A stretch of DNA of 64,000 bases from contig NZ_CATNVC010000006.1 in assembly GCF_951230135.1 (NCBI RefSeq), positions 1-64,000 of the forward strand, given 5' to 3'. Shown piece by piece: positions 9,317 to 15,923 of the stretch. The first letter of the stretch is position 1; every line of letters starts with the position of its first letter. Both the position numbers and the translations under genes were made by a program. Below the pieces are notes generated by a model. It saw only the letters and a list, made by a program, of their open reading frames with translations. It searched no databases and was not told the DNA's origin. Source of the DNA: Butyricicoccus sp. Marseille-Q5471 (GTDB lineage Bacteria; Bacillota; Clostridia; Oscillospirales; Butyricicoccaceae).

Positions 9317-9908
9317 AGACGATTTCCTCCCGCATGATCAGCTCATCCAGCTCGGCAAGGCAGACGCCGGATTTTGCGAGAATCGCCACAATGGCGGGCG
9401 GCACGTCGGTGATATCCTGCTGCACATCGGCCGCCACCACCACGATTTCTCCCTCGTCATCGGAAAACGCCTCCAGCTTGGCGCCCTTGGGGATACCGGC
9501 TTCCTCCAAGAGATAATCGGGAACATGGACTTCTCCGCTGCCGTCCAGCAAGCCTTGGCACAGCTCACAGTGCATGACGCCCTCGGCAGGGCTGTCCTTG
9601 CAGCCATTCAGAAAGGCACAGGCTTCACTGCACTCGCTTTCCTCGCAGTCCTCGCCGCCATGCTCCTGCCCGCAGTTGTCACAGAAGCCGCAAGCCTGCG
9701 CCAGCACCACGGTGAGGTCGGACGCGAGATTACTGAGGGTGTCGATGACCGCAGTCAGCTCCAGCACCGTCATCTGCCCCTCGTGGATCACGCAAACGCT
9801 GTCGCTGACGGCAACATCCAGTTCCTCGGCAGCGCCAAGGGAGCTGCCCTCCAGCAGCTTGCCGAGGATGTCCTTTTCCTGCATTTCTTTGTTCTGGTTT
9901 TTCTTCAT
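9306..9908 (-). CDS. Cys-rich ICE protein, possible metal site and AbrB-like segment
   Basis: 200 residues, not recognised as a named family. The N-terminal third is helical, with VLELTAVIDTLSNLASDL. Residues 73-117 carry a dense Cys cluster (CGFCDNC, DCEESEC, CAFLNGC, CELC) that could bind zinc or an iron-sulfur cluster. The stretch VHVPDYLLEEAGIPKGAKL followed by EGEIVVV resembles a SpoVT-AbrB strand-helix-strand. It lies directly downstream of the dam gene. A DNA-binding regulator is one possibility; this is inference. Confidence 0.5.
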   Translation of the reverse strand: MKKNQNKEMQEKDILGKLLEGSSLGAAEELDVAVSDSVCVIHEGQMTVLELTAVIDTLSNLASDLTVVLAQACGFCDNCGQEHGGEDCEESECSEACAFLNGCKDSPAEGVMHCELCQGLLDGSGEVHVPDYLLEEAGIPKGAKLEAFSDDEGEIVVVAADVQQDITDVPPAIVAILAKSGVCLAELDELIMREEIVYGK

Positions 9909-9933
9909 AATCGGTTACCTCCAAAATTTTGAT

Positions 9934-10782
9934 TTAATCTTCTTCACCCGGCATAAGACCGGCCAGCCCCGCGTCAAACAAATTCATCTGCGCCGGTGCG
10001 CTGCGGCTGCGCTCCTGCATATCGTAGTTGGCAATGAGAATTTCGGGGAACTGCGCGCCGTTGTCGTACCGCTGCTTGATGTTATTGATGCGGGTGTAGG
10101 CGTCGATCTGAATGCCCGGTGTGTCGTAGAGATTTCGGATAAAGTCGCAGTCGTTGTAGGAGAGCAGGAACTTGCCCTGGGCTTTCATCAAGGCATCCCG
10201 CAGGCAGATGTGGTCTTTTTCGGTAAAGCCGTCCTCGCCCACATTTTTGTAATAGCTCTCGGTTTCAAAGTACGGCGGATCGCAATAGAAAAAACTCACC
10301 GGGCGGTCGTACTGCCCAATGAGCTTCTCAAAATCCTTATTCTCCACCACCACCTTGGCAAGCCTGCGGTGCGCCTGCTCAATGAGGGGAAAGTTGCCGC
10401 GGATGTCATGGGGCTGGCTGCCGTAGCTGGTCAGCCCCGAGGCGTAGCTGTATCGGATGAGCTGGTAAAACCACGCCGCCTTTTGTACATCGGATGCGGG
10501 GCTGTCACGGGCGAGGGCGTTTTTGACATAGTCAAAATCCTCTCTGGCGTTGAGGCAGTACCGCAGAGCGTTCATCAGCTCGGTGGGCTTTTCCCGCACG
10601 CAGCGGTAAAGGTTGACCAGCAGGCCGTTGAAGTCGTTATACACCTCAAAATCGTTGCCGGGATTCTTATGAAACAGCACCCAGCCGCCCCCGCCAAACA
10701 CCTCAATGTACCGCTCGTAGTAGAGGGGAAACAGATTGACGATCAAATCCCGCAGAGACTTTTTGCCGCCGATCCAAGACAT
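9934..10782 (-). CDS. Dam-family DNA adenine methylase (class D12)
   Basis: 282 residues. The N-terminal WIGGKKSLR and the EVFGGGGWVLFHK motif form the AdoMet site, and FFYCDPPYF is the catalytic DPPY motif of N6-adenine methyltransferases. No restriction enzyme is adjacent, so it is probably an orphan methylase that protects the element or alters host regulation. ATG 10782 has no good ribosome binding site. A strong GGAAGGAGG lies at 10855-10865 and leads into an 18-codon frame that stops at 10791 just before this ATG. Either translation is coupled or a small insertion broke the natural 5' end. Confidence 0.85.
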   Translation of the reverse strand: MSWIGGKKSLRDLIVNLFPLYYERYIEVFGGGGWVLFHKNPGNDFEVYNDFNGLLVNLYRCVREKPTELMNALRYCLNAREDFDYVKNALARDSPASDVQKAAWFYQLIRYSYASGLTSYGSQPHDIRGNFPLIEQAHRRLAKVVVENKDFEKLIGQYDRPVSFFYCDPPYFETESYYKNVGEDGFTEKDHICLRDALMKAQGKFLLSYNDCDFIRNLYDTPGIQIDAYTRINNIKQRYDNGAQFPEILIANYDMQERSRSAPAQMNLFDAGLAGLMPGEED

Positions 10783-10790
10783 AAAGCTGT

Positions 10791-10847
10791 TTATACGCCA
10801 TCACCTCCCAGTGGAAGTCGACGACGTTCCATATTTGTTTTTCCCAA
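10791..10847 (-). CDS. 18-codon ORF upstream of dam (leader peptide or broken dam start)
   Basis: TTG 10847 is preceded by GGAAGGAGGTG with suitable spacing. The frame encodes MGKTNMERRRLPLGGDGV and stops with TAA at 10791. Removing two bases (TA) from GTATAAAC would give GDGVNSFMSWIGGKK, continuous with the methylase. The ORF may therefore be the true dam N-terminus after a 2-base insertion, or a leader peptide that couples translation to dam. Confidence 0.4.
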   Translation of the reverse strand: MGKTNMERRRLPLGGDGV

Positions 10848-10854
10848 GGTGGGA

Positions 10855-10922
10855 CACCTCCTTCCGGCCGCTCCCGAAAGGAGAGCAACAGCCATATTCC
10901 TTTGGGGAAACGGCCTGTTGCT
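10855..10922 (-). promoter_or_regulatory. Structured leader and RBS region before dam
   Basis: On the minus strand the arms GCAACAGGCCGTTTCC and GGAATATGGCTGTTGC form a long hairpin. Just downstream, CTCCTTTC can pair either with GGGAG next to it or with the GGAAGGAG ribosome binding site. That is the layout expected if the site can be hidden. No ligand class is recognised. Confidence 0.4.
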
Positions 10923-10940
10923 GATGGCAGACATGAAGAA

Positions 10941-10965
10941 AGCACCAACATAAAAAGTCGGTGCT
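10941..10965 (-). terminator. Hairpin at the end of the small ICE gene
   Basis: The stem AGCACC/GGTGCT has a 13-base T-rich loop and is followed by TTCTT on the minus strand. It overlaps the stop codon of the gene ending at 10964. It is a weak terminator at best. Confidence 0.4.
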
Positions 10966-11230
10966 AAATCACGCCCAATGCTTTGAGGAGCTTTACTGCG
11001 TCCAATGCTCCTGCTTTGTAGGCTGCTTTGAGCTGTGTTCCGCCAATATCGTTGTCACGTTCGATATAGGCAGTCACAGCTTCTCGGATTCCTTGGTCAG
11101 AAATCCGCTCCAGCAGCGAGTCCAAGGCATCCCGCTGCGTCGTAAGCTGTGCCAGAAACTCCGGGCTTCCCCGAAGCTCTCTCATTGCGTTTTTCACGCG
11201 CTCGTCTATGAGCTGTTCCAATGCTTCCAT
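10964..11230 (-). CDS. Small helical ICE protein, unknown
   Basis: 88 residues from ATG 11230, which has AAGGGGGTG upstream; the longer frame to 11257 has no site. It is almost entirely predicted helix and charged (MEALEQLIDERVKNAMREL, then QRDALDSLLERIS and AYKAGALDAVKLLKALGV). No Cys and no membrane segment are present. I do not recognise the family. It lies between the ArdA-like gene and dam. Confidence 0.6.
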   Translation of the reverse strand: MEALEQLIDERVKNAMRELRGSPEFLAQLTTQRDALDSLLERISDQGIREAVTAYIERDNDIGGTQLKAAYKAGALDAVKLLKALGVI

Positions 11231-11308
11231 GTTCTTCACCCCCTTCAAGCACAACACAATGCCACACCTTTTGCGGGAAAGCTATACCAAAGCGCAACAA
11301 AGATTGGG

Positions 11309-12490
11309 CTATTTCATTTCCATGCTCATTACATGGCGTTCCCGGGTTAAGCATTGCTCCACGGTCTGCCCGTCCAGTGAGCACAGCGCTCCGTAATCGG
11401 TCAAGGCAATCCCTTTTTCGGCTATCAGCTTTTCGCCGTACCGCTGCAAATTGGCGCAGGAAAACAGCTCATTCTGCTGCTCAATGCAGTATTTAGATAG
11501 CATATATTTGGCATACTCGGTGGGTGTAGCAGCCTCTCGGATGACCGAAAAATTTTGAACGTGCTCCGATAATTCCAATGCCTCTGGGATTGTGATGTCC
11601 TTTGGGGCAGCATCCAGCATTGCCTTGTAGGTGCAGGCTTGCTCCTTTGTGAAGCCTGTGATCACATGAGCCAGCTCGTTTAGCTGGTCAAAATCCTCCA
11701 AAAAGCCCAAGGCTTCGGAGAGCTGGGGGATGGTGCTCTCATATTTGTAAAAGCAGCAGCCCTCAATGCTGTCAGCGCCGATTTTGGATAATGCAGATTT
11801 CAGTGATTCCTCGGTATACGGCAGCTTTATCATCACGCAGTTTTGATCGTTTGGCCCATCATCCTGCGGTAGCATGGCAATCTCCAGCAAAAACACATAG
11901 TCGGGCTTTTGCGGGTAAAGCAGATTTTCACTGCTATACCGGCGGCTCATCTCGCGGCTATGCACCACATAGCCGCTGGGGGTGAACACGCCGTCCTCGG
12001 CTTCTCGCAGCTCTTTGCCGATTTTGCTGTAATCCAGCCAAGGGAAGCTTTTTTCGGACAGGACTTCCAGCTCCGGTACAAAGTCGTTCTCCGCATAAAA
12101 TCTGCCGAGGGATTCATCGTTGTGGGCTTCGTAGGCAATCTGGCAATCGGCGGTGCTGTGGGTCATATTGATGAGCCGCTCCACCGCAATAGGCGCATAC
12201 TCGGTTTTGATGGAATCCATCATCACCATGCCCTCAAAGCAGTCAAGCTCCCATTGGCTCATGGCGGCAAGCCGTCCGGCGAGAATGTTCAGCTCATACA
12301 AATTGGCACTGTCGGGGATAAACTGCGGGAGGTAGCTTTCCTTGCTGCCGGTGACCTCAACGCTATAAATGTCACGCTCATTGGTAATTGTGGCTTTCTC
12401 CAAGGCATCCAGCAGTTCGTGATCGGCAGCAGGGAGGGGCACCTTTACAGCATTTTGAGCAGCCTGTTTTAGGAGATATACTTCTAACAT
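11309..12490 (-). CDS. ArdA-like antirestriction protein
   Basis: 393 residues from ATG 12490, which follows GGAAGGAG. The N-terminal half has the ArdA pattern: NLYELNILAGRLAAMSQWELDCFEGMVMM, then LINMTHSTADCQI, SLGRFYAENDF and a terminal ELREAEDGVFTPSGYVV. The second half looks like a diverged repeat (IPQLSEALGFLEDFDQLNELAHVITGFT...). ArdA proteins mimic B-form DNA and block type I restriction, helping an incoming element survive. The protein is acidic, as expected. It is about twice the length of Tn916 ArdA, which supports a tandem arrangement. Confidence 0.6.
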   Translation of the reverse strand: MLEVYLLKQAAQNAVKVPLPAADHELLDALEKATITNERDIYSVEVTGSKESYLPQFIPDSANLYELNILAGRLAAMSQWELDCFEGMVMMDSIKTEYAPIAVERLINMTHSTADCQIAYEAHNDESLGRFYAENDFVPELEVLSEKSFPWLDYSKIGKELREAEDGVFTPSGYVVHSREMSRRYSSENLLYPQKPDYVFLLEIAMLPQDDGPNDQNCVMIKLPYTEESLKSALSKIGADSIEGCCFYKYESTIPQLSEALGFLEDFDQLNELAHVITGFTKEQACTYKAMLDAAPKDITIPEALELSEHVQNFSVIREAATPTEYAKYMLSKYCIEQQNELFSCANLQRYGEKLIAEKGIALTDYGALCSLDGQTVEQCLTRERHVMSMEMK

Positions 12491-12508
12491 TCTTACTCCT
12501 TCCATGGC

Positions 12509-12546
12509 AAAAGGCATTACCGCTTTTTATGGCGGCAATGCCCTTT
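12509..12546 (-). terminator. Hairpin between the SLOG and ArdA-like genes
   Basis: A 15-bp inverted repeat (AAAGGGCATTGCCGC with a near-perfect partner) and an 8-base loop; TTTTGCC follows on the minus strand. It is probably a partial terminator that sets the ratio of upstream to downstream ICE genes. Confidence 0.5.
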
Positions 12547-12553
12547 GCTTCCT

Positions 12554-13063
12554 TTATAATAGATTGATAATTTCAAGGTTTTGTCTTTCCGCCATGCGGA
12601 CGGTCTGCGCCGTTCCGCTGACGGCCTGTCCGTTCCAGTAGCAGATGACTCTGTTGCTGCGGTCGACCATGTACTGATTGCGCTGGGCGTAGCACTGACT
12701 GCTGTAATGCGTGTTCAGGGTGATGACCTCATTGCATTGGGGCATGATTTCATAGTAGCGCTCATGGTCGGAAACGGAGAACCGCACCGCCTGTTCTTCA
12801 AAGGGGATGACGGCAATCAGCCGAATGTACCGTGGATTTTTTAGGTCAATGAGAACCTTCTTTTTCAGCACTTCCTCCGCTGCCATGAGGTCGAAGCCAT
12901 AGGCGCCGCCGAATAAAAAGGTGTCGTAGCCGTCTTGCAGCGCCCTTTCAATTTCCAATGCCAGCCTTTTCCGCAGCAGCTCCAGCCCTTCGCCTCCGGG
13001 GAGCTTTTCACTTCTATGCCCGGTAAAGCACACGGTTTTTTCTCTGATGATTTTCTCGTTCAC
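12554..13063 (-). CDS. SLOG-family (YpsA/DprA-like Rossmann) protein
   Basis: 169 residues starting at GTG 13063, which is placed by GGAGG seven bases upstream. TVCFTGHRSEKLPGG at the N-terminus, GYDTFLFGGAYGFDLMAAEEVL, and a C-terminal SNRVICYWNG match the SLOG family (YpsA/DUF1273) that binds nucleotide-type ligands. Such proteins are frequent in ICEs and phages, where ligand sensing linked to stress or defence has been proposed. It is the first gene after the divergent promoter region. Confidence 0.75.
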   Translation of the reverse strand: MNEKIIREKTVCFTGHRSEKLPGGEGLELLRKRLALEIERALQDGYDTFLFGGAYGFDLMAAEEVLKKKVLIDLKNPRYIRLIAVIPFEEQAVRFSVSDHERYYEIMPQCNEVITLNTHYSSQCYAQRNQYMVDRSNRVICYWNGQAVSGTAQTVRMAERQNLEIINLL

Positions 13064-13081
13064 GCTGCATCCTCCAGTCAT

Positions 13082-13200
13082 TATATTTATGCGTTATATG
13101 GATATACTCCATGCACAGTATAAATATCATGACAGTTACAGTCAAGCAATAGGGATATAATTTATATTGATATTATCCATACTCGAAAGGGGGATTACTT
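13082..13200. promoter_or_regulatory. Divergent control region of the ICE repressor
   Basis: On the minus strand TTGACT (13140-13145) and TATACT (13117-13122) are separated by 17 bases, a good sigma-A promoter for the leftward genes. ATGGA-TATAC-TCCAT at 13098-13112 is a perfect inverted repeat just downstream of its -10. A second imperfect palindrome, GGATATAA...ATATTATCC, lies at 13153-13178 before the XRE gene. Both contain ATGGATA or its complement, so they are candidate operators for the XRE protein. Confidence 0.65.
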
Positions 13201-13515
13201 GTGGAACGACTCAAACAACTTAGGGAAGCAAAAGGGCTGACACAGCTTCGCCTTGCCATGGAGCTGAATGTATCGCAGGAGACCATCAGCGGCTATGAAA
13301 TCGGCAAGGCTGTGCCGCCTGCGGAGATGCTTATAAAGCTGGCGGATACGCTGGACAGCTCCGTGGACTATATTCTCGGAAGAACCGATATTAAATCCAC
13401 GCTGCGCGCTTCGGAGCTAAACGAGCAGGAGGCAGAGATGCTTTCGATTCTTCGCAAGCAACCGGCAGACAAGCGCACATTTGTATTTGATATGATCAAA
13501 GGGCTTGAAAAGTAA
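13201..13515 (+). CDS. XRE-family repressor of the ICE
   Basis: 104 residues from GTG 13201, preceded by AAAGGGGGATTACTT. Residues 1-58 form a Cro/C1-type helix-turn-helix (LKQLREAKGLTQLRLAMELNV and ISGYEIGKAVP, then LADTLDSSVDYILGRTD). The C-terminal part is short and helical. It is the only plus-strand gene in the ICE segment and faces the leftward genes across a region with two palindromes. It is therefore probably the immunity-type or maintenance regulator and is likely autoregulated. Confidence 0.85.
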   Translation: MERLKQLREAKGLTQLRLAMELNVSQETISGYEIGKAVPPAEMLIKLADTLDSSVDYILGRTDIKSTLRASELNEQEAEMLSILRKQPADKRTFVFDMIKGLEK

Positions 13516-13551
13516 GGAACGGCAGGATGATTTTCATCTTGCCGTTTTTCT

Positions 13552-13815
13552 CTATCCCATAGTCATGGTCATACCTTGTTCTTCTTCGGGCGGCAGCACG
13601 GAAAAGCTATCCTCGCCCACAACGACGCCTAAGCTCCGTCCATTTTCAAATTTGCAGTGTAGTGTACCAATGTCATCCACCGCCTGCACCACACCCTCCG
13701 TGCCGGGTGGAATCGGCGCATAGGGGTCATCCATGGAATCAAGGCGAATGCGGGTTCCTGCCGGATATCGTGCCTTGATACGAGCTACCTGTTCTCTTGT
13801 AGGAAATCCTCTCAT
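13552..13815 (-). CDS. DUF4314-like small protein
   Basis: 87 residues from ATG 13815, with GGAGG upstream. It reads RGFPTREQVARIKARYPAGTRIRL, then DPYAPIPPGTEGVVQAVDDIGTLHCKFENGRSLGV and GEDSFSVL, a small beta-barrel of the DUF4314 type common in clostridial mobile elements. It ends in a Met-rich tail like several neighbours. It lies convergent to the XRE gene. Its function is unknown. Confidence 0.65.
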   Translation of the reverse strand: MRGFPTREQVARIKARYPAGTRIRLDSMDDPYAPIPPGTEGVVQAVDDIGTLHCKFENGRSLGVVVGEDSFSVLPPEEEQGMTMTMG

Positions 13816-13816
13816 G

Positions 13817-13972
13817 TCACATACCTCCAAGCTGCATTTTATAGCTTTGCTCTGAAATTCCCATCTCAGCAGCAGTTTTCAAGCTCTGGTCCTTGGCGCC
13901 CCAAAGGCTCACATAGACCTCTTTGCCGTTTCTGAAATTTTCTCCGTAGTTGCATTGAATCATGGTACACAT
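13817..13972 (-). CDS. Small ICE protein, unknown
   Basis: 51 residues from ATG 13972, which has AGGAGG eight bases upstream; the longer frame to 14017 lacks a site. The sequence includes IQCNYGENFRNGKEVYVSLWG followed by a helical end. It overlaps the upstream Cys-rich gene by 13 bases and the downstream gene begins within 2 bases, so it is part of the same transcript. Family not recognised. Confidence 0.55.
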   Translation of the reverse strand: MCTMIQCNYGENFRNGKEVYVSLWGAKDQSLKTAAEMGISEQSYKMQLGGM

Positions 13973-14184
13973 GATTTTTTCCTCCTGCTTATTTTCTCCA
14001 TATCGGTTTTCAGACAATCTCCCTCGCAGCTATAGCACAGAAAACCGTGGGAAGCGTATGGGCAATCCCCGCAGCTTTTAAATGGGCCATGAGGACGTTG
14101 AACGGGTTCCGGCTTTTCGGTATAGCTTGTATCCATGTCATAGTAGCAAGCCGGTGTGCGATTTCGCTTATAGCGTACAGTCAT
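13960..14184 (-). CDS. Small Cys-rich ICE protein, possible zinc ribbon
   Basis: 74 residues. Residues 38-57 carry CGDC...CYSCEGDC, a spacing suited to a zinc site. The N-terminus is basic (MTVRYKRNR) and the C-terminus is also basic (KISRRKKS), so nucleic-acid binding is plausible. GAAGGGA lies upstream of ATG 14184. It is the rightmost ICE gene I can support and follows a strong terminator. Confidence 0.55.
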   Translation of the reverse strand: MTVRYKRNRTPACYYDMDTSYTEKPEPVQRPHGPFKSCGDCPYASHGFLCYSCEGDCLKTDMEKISRRKKSCVP

Positions 14185-14203
14185 TTAGAATCCCTTCCGC
14201 AAA

Positions 14204-14252
14204 CAAAAAAAGAGCGGTCAAATCGAGGATATTCCTCAAATTCGACCGCTCT
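14204..14252 (-). terminator. Strong terminator before the first leftward ICE gene
   Basis: AGAGCGGTC pairs with GACCGCTCT, with further internal pairing (TGAGGA/TCCTC), and seven T residues follow on the minus strand. It lies 20 bases upstream of the small Cys-rich gene. It would stop transcripts entering from the tRNA side, or act as an attenuator for the first ICE genes. Confidence 0.75.
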
Positions 14253-14387
14253 CTGTATTCACACTTTTACTTTTATTTTGGAGATTATAAAAGGGCGCTA
14301 CGCATTTCTGAATTTAATAATTCCAAAAGCTCTTACTTATTGTGCTGTTGATTTCCGCACCTCCAACTCTCTTAGAAAATTAGAATA

Positions 14388-14429
14388 GGCACTGGTTTCT
14401 TTAGCAGAAATCAGTGCCTTGATTTTTTT
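14388..14429 (+). terminator. Plus-strand terminator in the ICE junction
   Basis: GGCACTG...CAGTGCC with further pairing of GTTTC and GAAAT around a loop, followed by TTGATTTTTTT. No plus-strand gene lies directly upstream except the distant XRE gene. Confidence 0.6.
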
Positions 14430-14689
14430 ATATAAAAGTAGGCCCTCTTTCCCAATCCCTCGAAATCCACATTAACACTGGCTTTGGGAAAGTAGAAAAA
14501 GGGCGCTACCTGTATTTCACACTATCATTTTCTTAGATTTTGGGATATATCTCGCTTGCTTAACTCTTCGTTAAAGACCATTCGTGTTAGTTCAAATACC
14601 AAGAAGACCGAAAATCACTGAAATGACATCCCCAAAATTGAGCTCCATTTTGACGGGCTTTTTAGGGGCGAAAACCCCCGGGAAAGCCT

Positions 14690-14725
14690 GATGTCCTGCG
14701 GTTTTCACCGCAGGACATCTTTTTC
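14690..14725 (+). terminator. Strong plus-strand terminator beside tRNA-Leu
   Basis: A perfect 13-bp stem GATGTCCTGCGGT with a TTTC loop, followed by TTTTTC. It points toward the tRNA genes and would shield them from plus-strand read-through out of the element. On the minus strand no T run follows. Confidence 0.75.
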
Positions 14726-14737
14726 AGGCAGTAATTA

Positions 14738-14823
14738 TGGTGCGGATGGGGGGACTTGAACCCCCACGTCCTTGCGAACACTAGCACCTGAAGCTAGCGC
14801 GTCTGCCATTCCGCCACATCCGC
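14738..14823 (-). tRNA. tRNA-Leu (anticodon CAG)
   Basis: The minus strand folds into a complete tRNA. The acceptor stem is GCGGATG/CATCCGC with discriminator A and an encoded CCA (14738-14740). The anticodon stem is CTAGC/GCTAG with loop TTCAGGT, giving CAG. A long variable arm of the leucine type and the T-arm GGGGGTTCAAGTCCCCC are present. Its 3' end faces the ICE. Confidence 0.95.
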
Positions 14824-14848
14824 ATATCTGTTAACTTTGTTGAGGAAA

Positions 14849-14933
14849 TGGTGCGAGTGACGGGACTTGAACCCGTACGTCGATTGACACACGCCCCTCA
14901 AACGTGCCTGTCTACCAGTTCCAGCACACTCGC
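14849..14933 (-). tRNA. tRNA-Leu (anticodon GAG)
   Basis: The acceptor stem is GCGAGTG/CACTCGC with discriminator A and an encoded CCA. The anticodon stem is CACGT/GCGTG with loop TTGAGGG, giving GAG. A long variable arm and the T-arm GGGTTCAAGTCCC are present. It lies 25 bases upstream of the CAG tRNA and is probably cotranscribed with it. Confidence 0.93.
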
Positions 14934-15091
14934 ATTTCATTTTCATCGAGTCGCCTCATCGTCAGCGACAATTAGTATTATATCTAAAACCCGTCCTATT
15001 GTCAACAATTTTCTCGCATTTTTTCAAAGTTTTTTCGCAGCGTTTTATACCTATAGCAGAGCCACCACATACATCAAAAAATGCACCCGTT

Positions 15092-15646
15092 TCAGGGCGC
15101 CAACAACGCAGACATTGCCAGTTCATAGTCTGGCAATCCCCTGCTACTCCATAGCAATGGCATTCCTAGTTCCCGTTCAGCGACTGCGCTCAAATCAATT
15201 CGAAACGCAGCAAACGAGTACCGCCGCCTACCCGGCTGCTTACAGGCATGACCATCTAGCCGTGCACAATGTCGGCATTGTTCACAGCGCCCGGCTGCAA
15301 TCACTTTTGTACCTACCATACGATGCTCCATCTGCAGATACAGTTCATGCAGTGTTTTTTTCATCTCACCATAGCTTTGCTGCCGAATCGTTTCGGTCAT
15401 CGGCCGTGTGCATGCCTTCTTTCGATTTTCATCCCCATAAATCAGCTTGACACCAATCAGATAAATCTCACGATATCCGCGAAAAAAATCCTCTGTTTGC
15501 GGCGTGCCGGGCGGACATGACCAAATGCGTCCGTAAAATGGGCAAGCTTTGCAGCTATCCGCAAACTGTTCCGGCTTGTAATATTGGTTGAGAAATGCGG
15601 CGACCTCCATCCGCTTCACCCGCACTTCCGTTTGATAACGTTCCAT
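15092..15646 (-). CDS. DUF2284 predicted metal-binding protein
   Basis: 184 residues from ATG 15646, preceded by GGAAGGGGAG. Cys motifs CKACPFYGRIWSCPPG near residues 32-47 and CEQCRHCARLDGHAC in the middle match DUF2284, a predicted metal- or iron-sulfur-binding family of anaerobes with unknown activity. The C-terminal region holds the GMPLLWSSRGLPDYELAM segment. It is preceded by a long structured leader. The eut operon ends about 280 bases upstream, so it could be expressed from that operon or on its own. Confidence 0.75.
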   Translation of the reverse strand: MERYQTEVRVKRMEVAAFLNQYYKPEQFADSCKACPFYGRIWSCPPGTPQTEDFFRGYREIYLIGVKLIYGDENRKKACTRPMTETIRQQSYGEMKKTLHELYLQMEHRMVGTKVIAAGRCEQCRHCARLDGHACKQPGRRRYSFAAFRIDLSAVAERELGMPLLWSSRGLPDYELAMSALLAP

Positions 15647-15660
15647 GACTCCCCTTCCTG

Positions 15661-15835
15661 CCAAAGTCCGCACCGCGGCATCATTGCCGCGGCGCGCTGA
15701 CTTTCGGCCAGATTACACCGGCACAAGCCTGCACCGGCTATGCCTGATAACTCGCACAAGAAGCGAAGACTTATCTCAGTCTCTTCTGCGCATGCATACA
15801 GAGCACCTCCGCTGCGGCGTGAGTGCTACACTTCT
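15661..15835 (-). ncRNA. Structured 5' leader of the DUF2284 gene, candidate riboswitch
   Basis: Read on the minus strand this GC-rich leader shows successive stems. GCGCAGAAGAGACT pairs with AGTCTTCGCTTCTTGTGC around a GAGATA loop. CCGGTGCA pairs with TTGTGCCGG. GCCGAAAGTC pairs with GACTTTGGC and encloses the perfect stem CCGCGGC/GCCGCGG. The last arm lies only 9 bases before the AAGGGGAG ribosome binding site. The unpaired GTGTAATCTG and the arrangement resemble a metabolite-sensing RNA. I could not match it to the cobalamin consensus or assign a class. Confidence 0.45.
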
Positions 15836-15880
15836 TGACGGCAACAGCCGAAGCAAAGCGGTGGTTGCGCTTCCGCTTCC

Positions 15881-15907
15881 GCGCCGTACGGCCCTTGCGC
15901 ACGGCGC
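15881..15907 (-). terminator. Hairpin after eutQ
   Basis: GCGCCGT and ACGGCGC form a 7-bp GC-rich stem 17 bases after the eutQ stop. No T run follows on the minus strand, so it is more likely an mRNA-stabilising end or the start of the structured leader than a strong terminator. Confidence 0.35.
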
Positions 15908-15923
15908 GAAAACAGAATGCACA

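Larger units (their letters stand above)
14253..14737. other. Gene-free ICE/chromosome junction region
   Basis: No gene is visible. A 13-bp direct repeat AAAAGGGCGCTAC occurs at 14289-14301 and 14497-14509. CTTTCCCAA (14447-14455) and TTGGGAAAG (14484-14492) form an inverted repeat between them. Two plus-strand terminators are listed separately. The region ends at the 3' end of a tRNA-Leu gene, a usual target for integrases, so the ICE end is probably here. The exact boundary cannot be set without the other end. Confidence 0.5.

Noticed and set aside
9574-10953. A 459-codon plus-strand open frame
   Set aside because: Antisense to the dam gene, whose catalytic motifs are clear on the minus strand.
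1-14700. Insertion sequences in the ICE segment
   Set aside because: No transposase or integrase reading frame was found in this part; the element's recombinase must be outside the window.
14690-14725. Terminator of the tRNA-Leu genes
   Set aside because: The hairpin has its T run on the plus strand, while both tRNAs are on the minus strand, so it cannot be their normal intrinsic terminator.
15661-15835. Cobalamin riboswitch before the DUF2284 gene
   Set aside because: The conserved B12-box and the GCCACTG-type core could not be found in the leader, although B12 genes are nearby.
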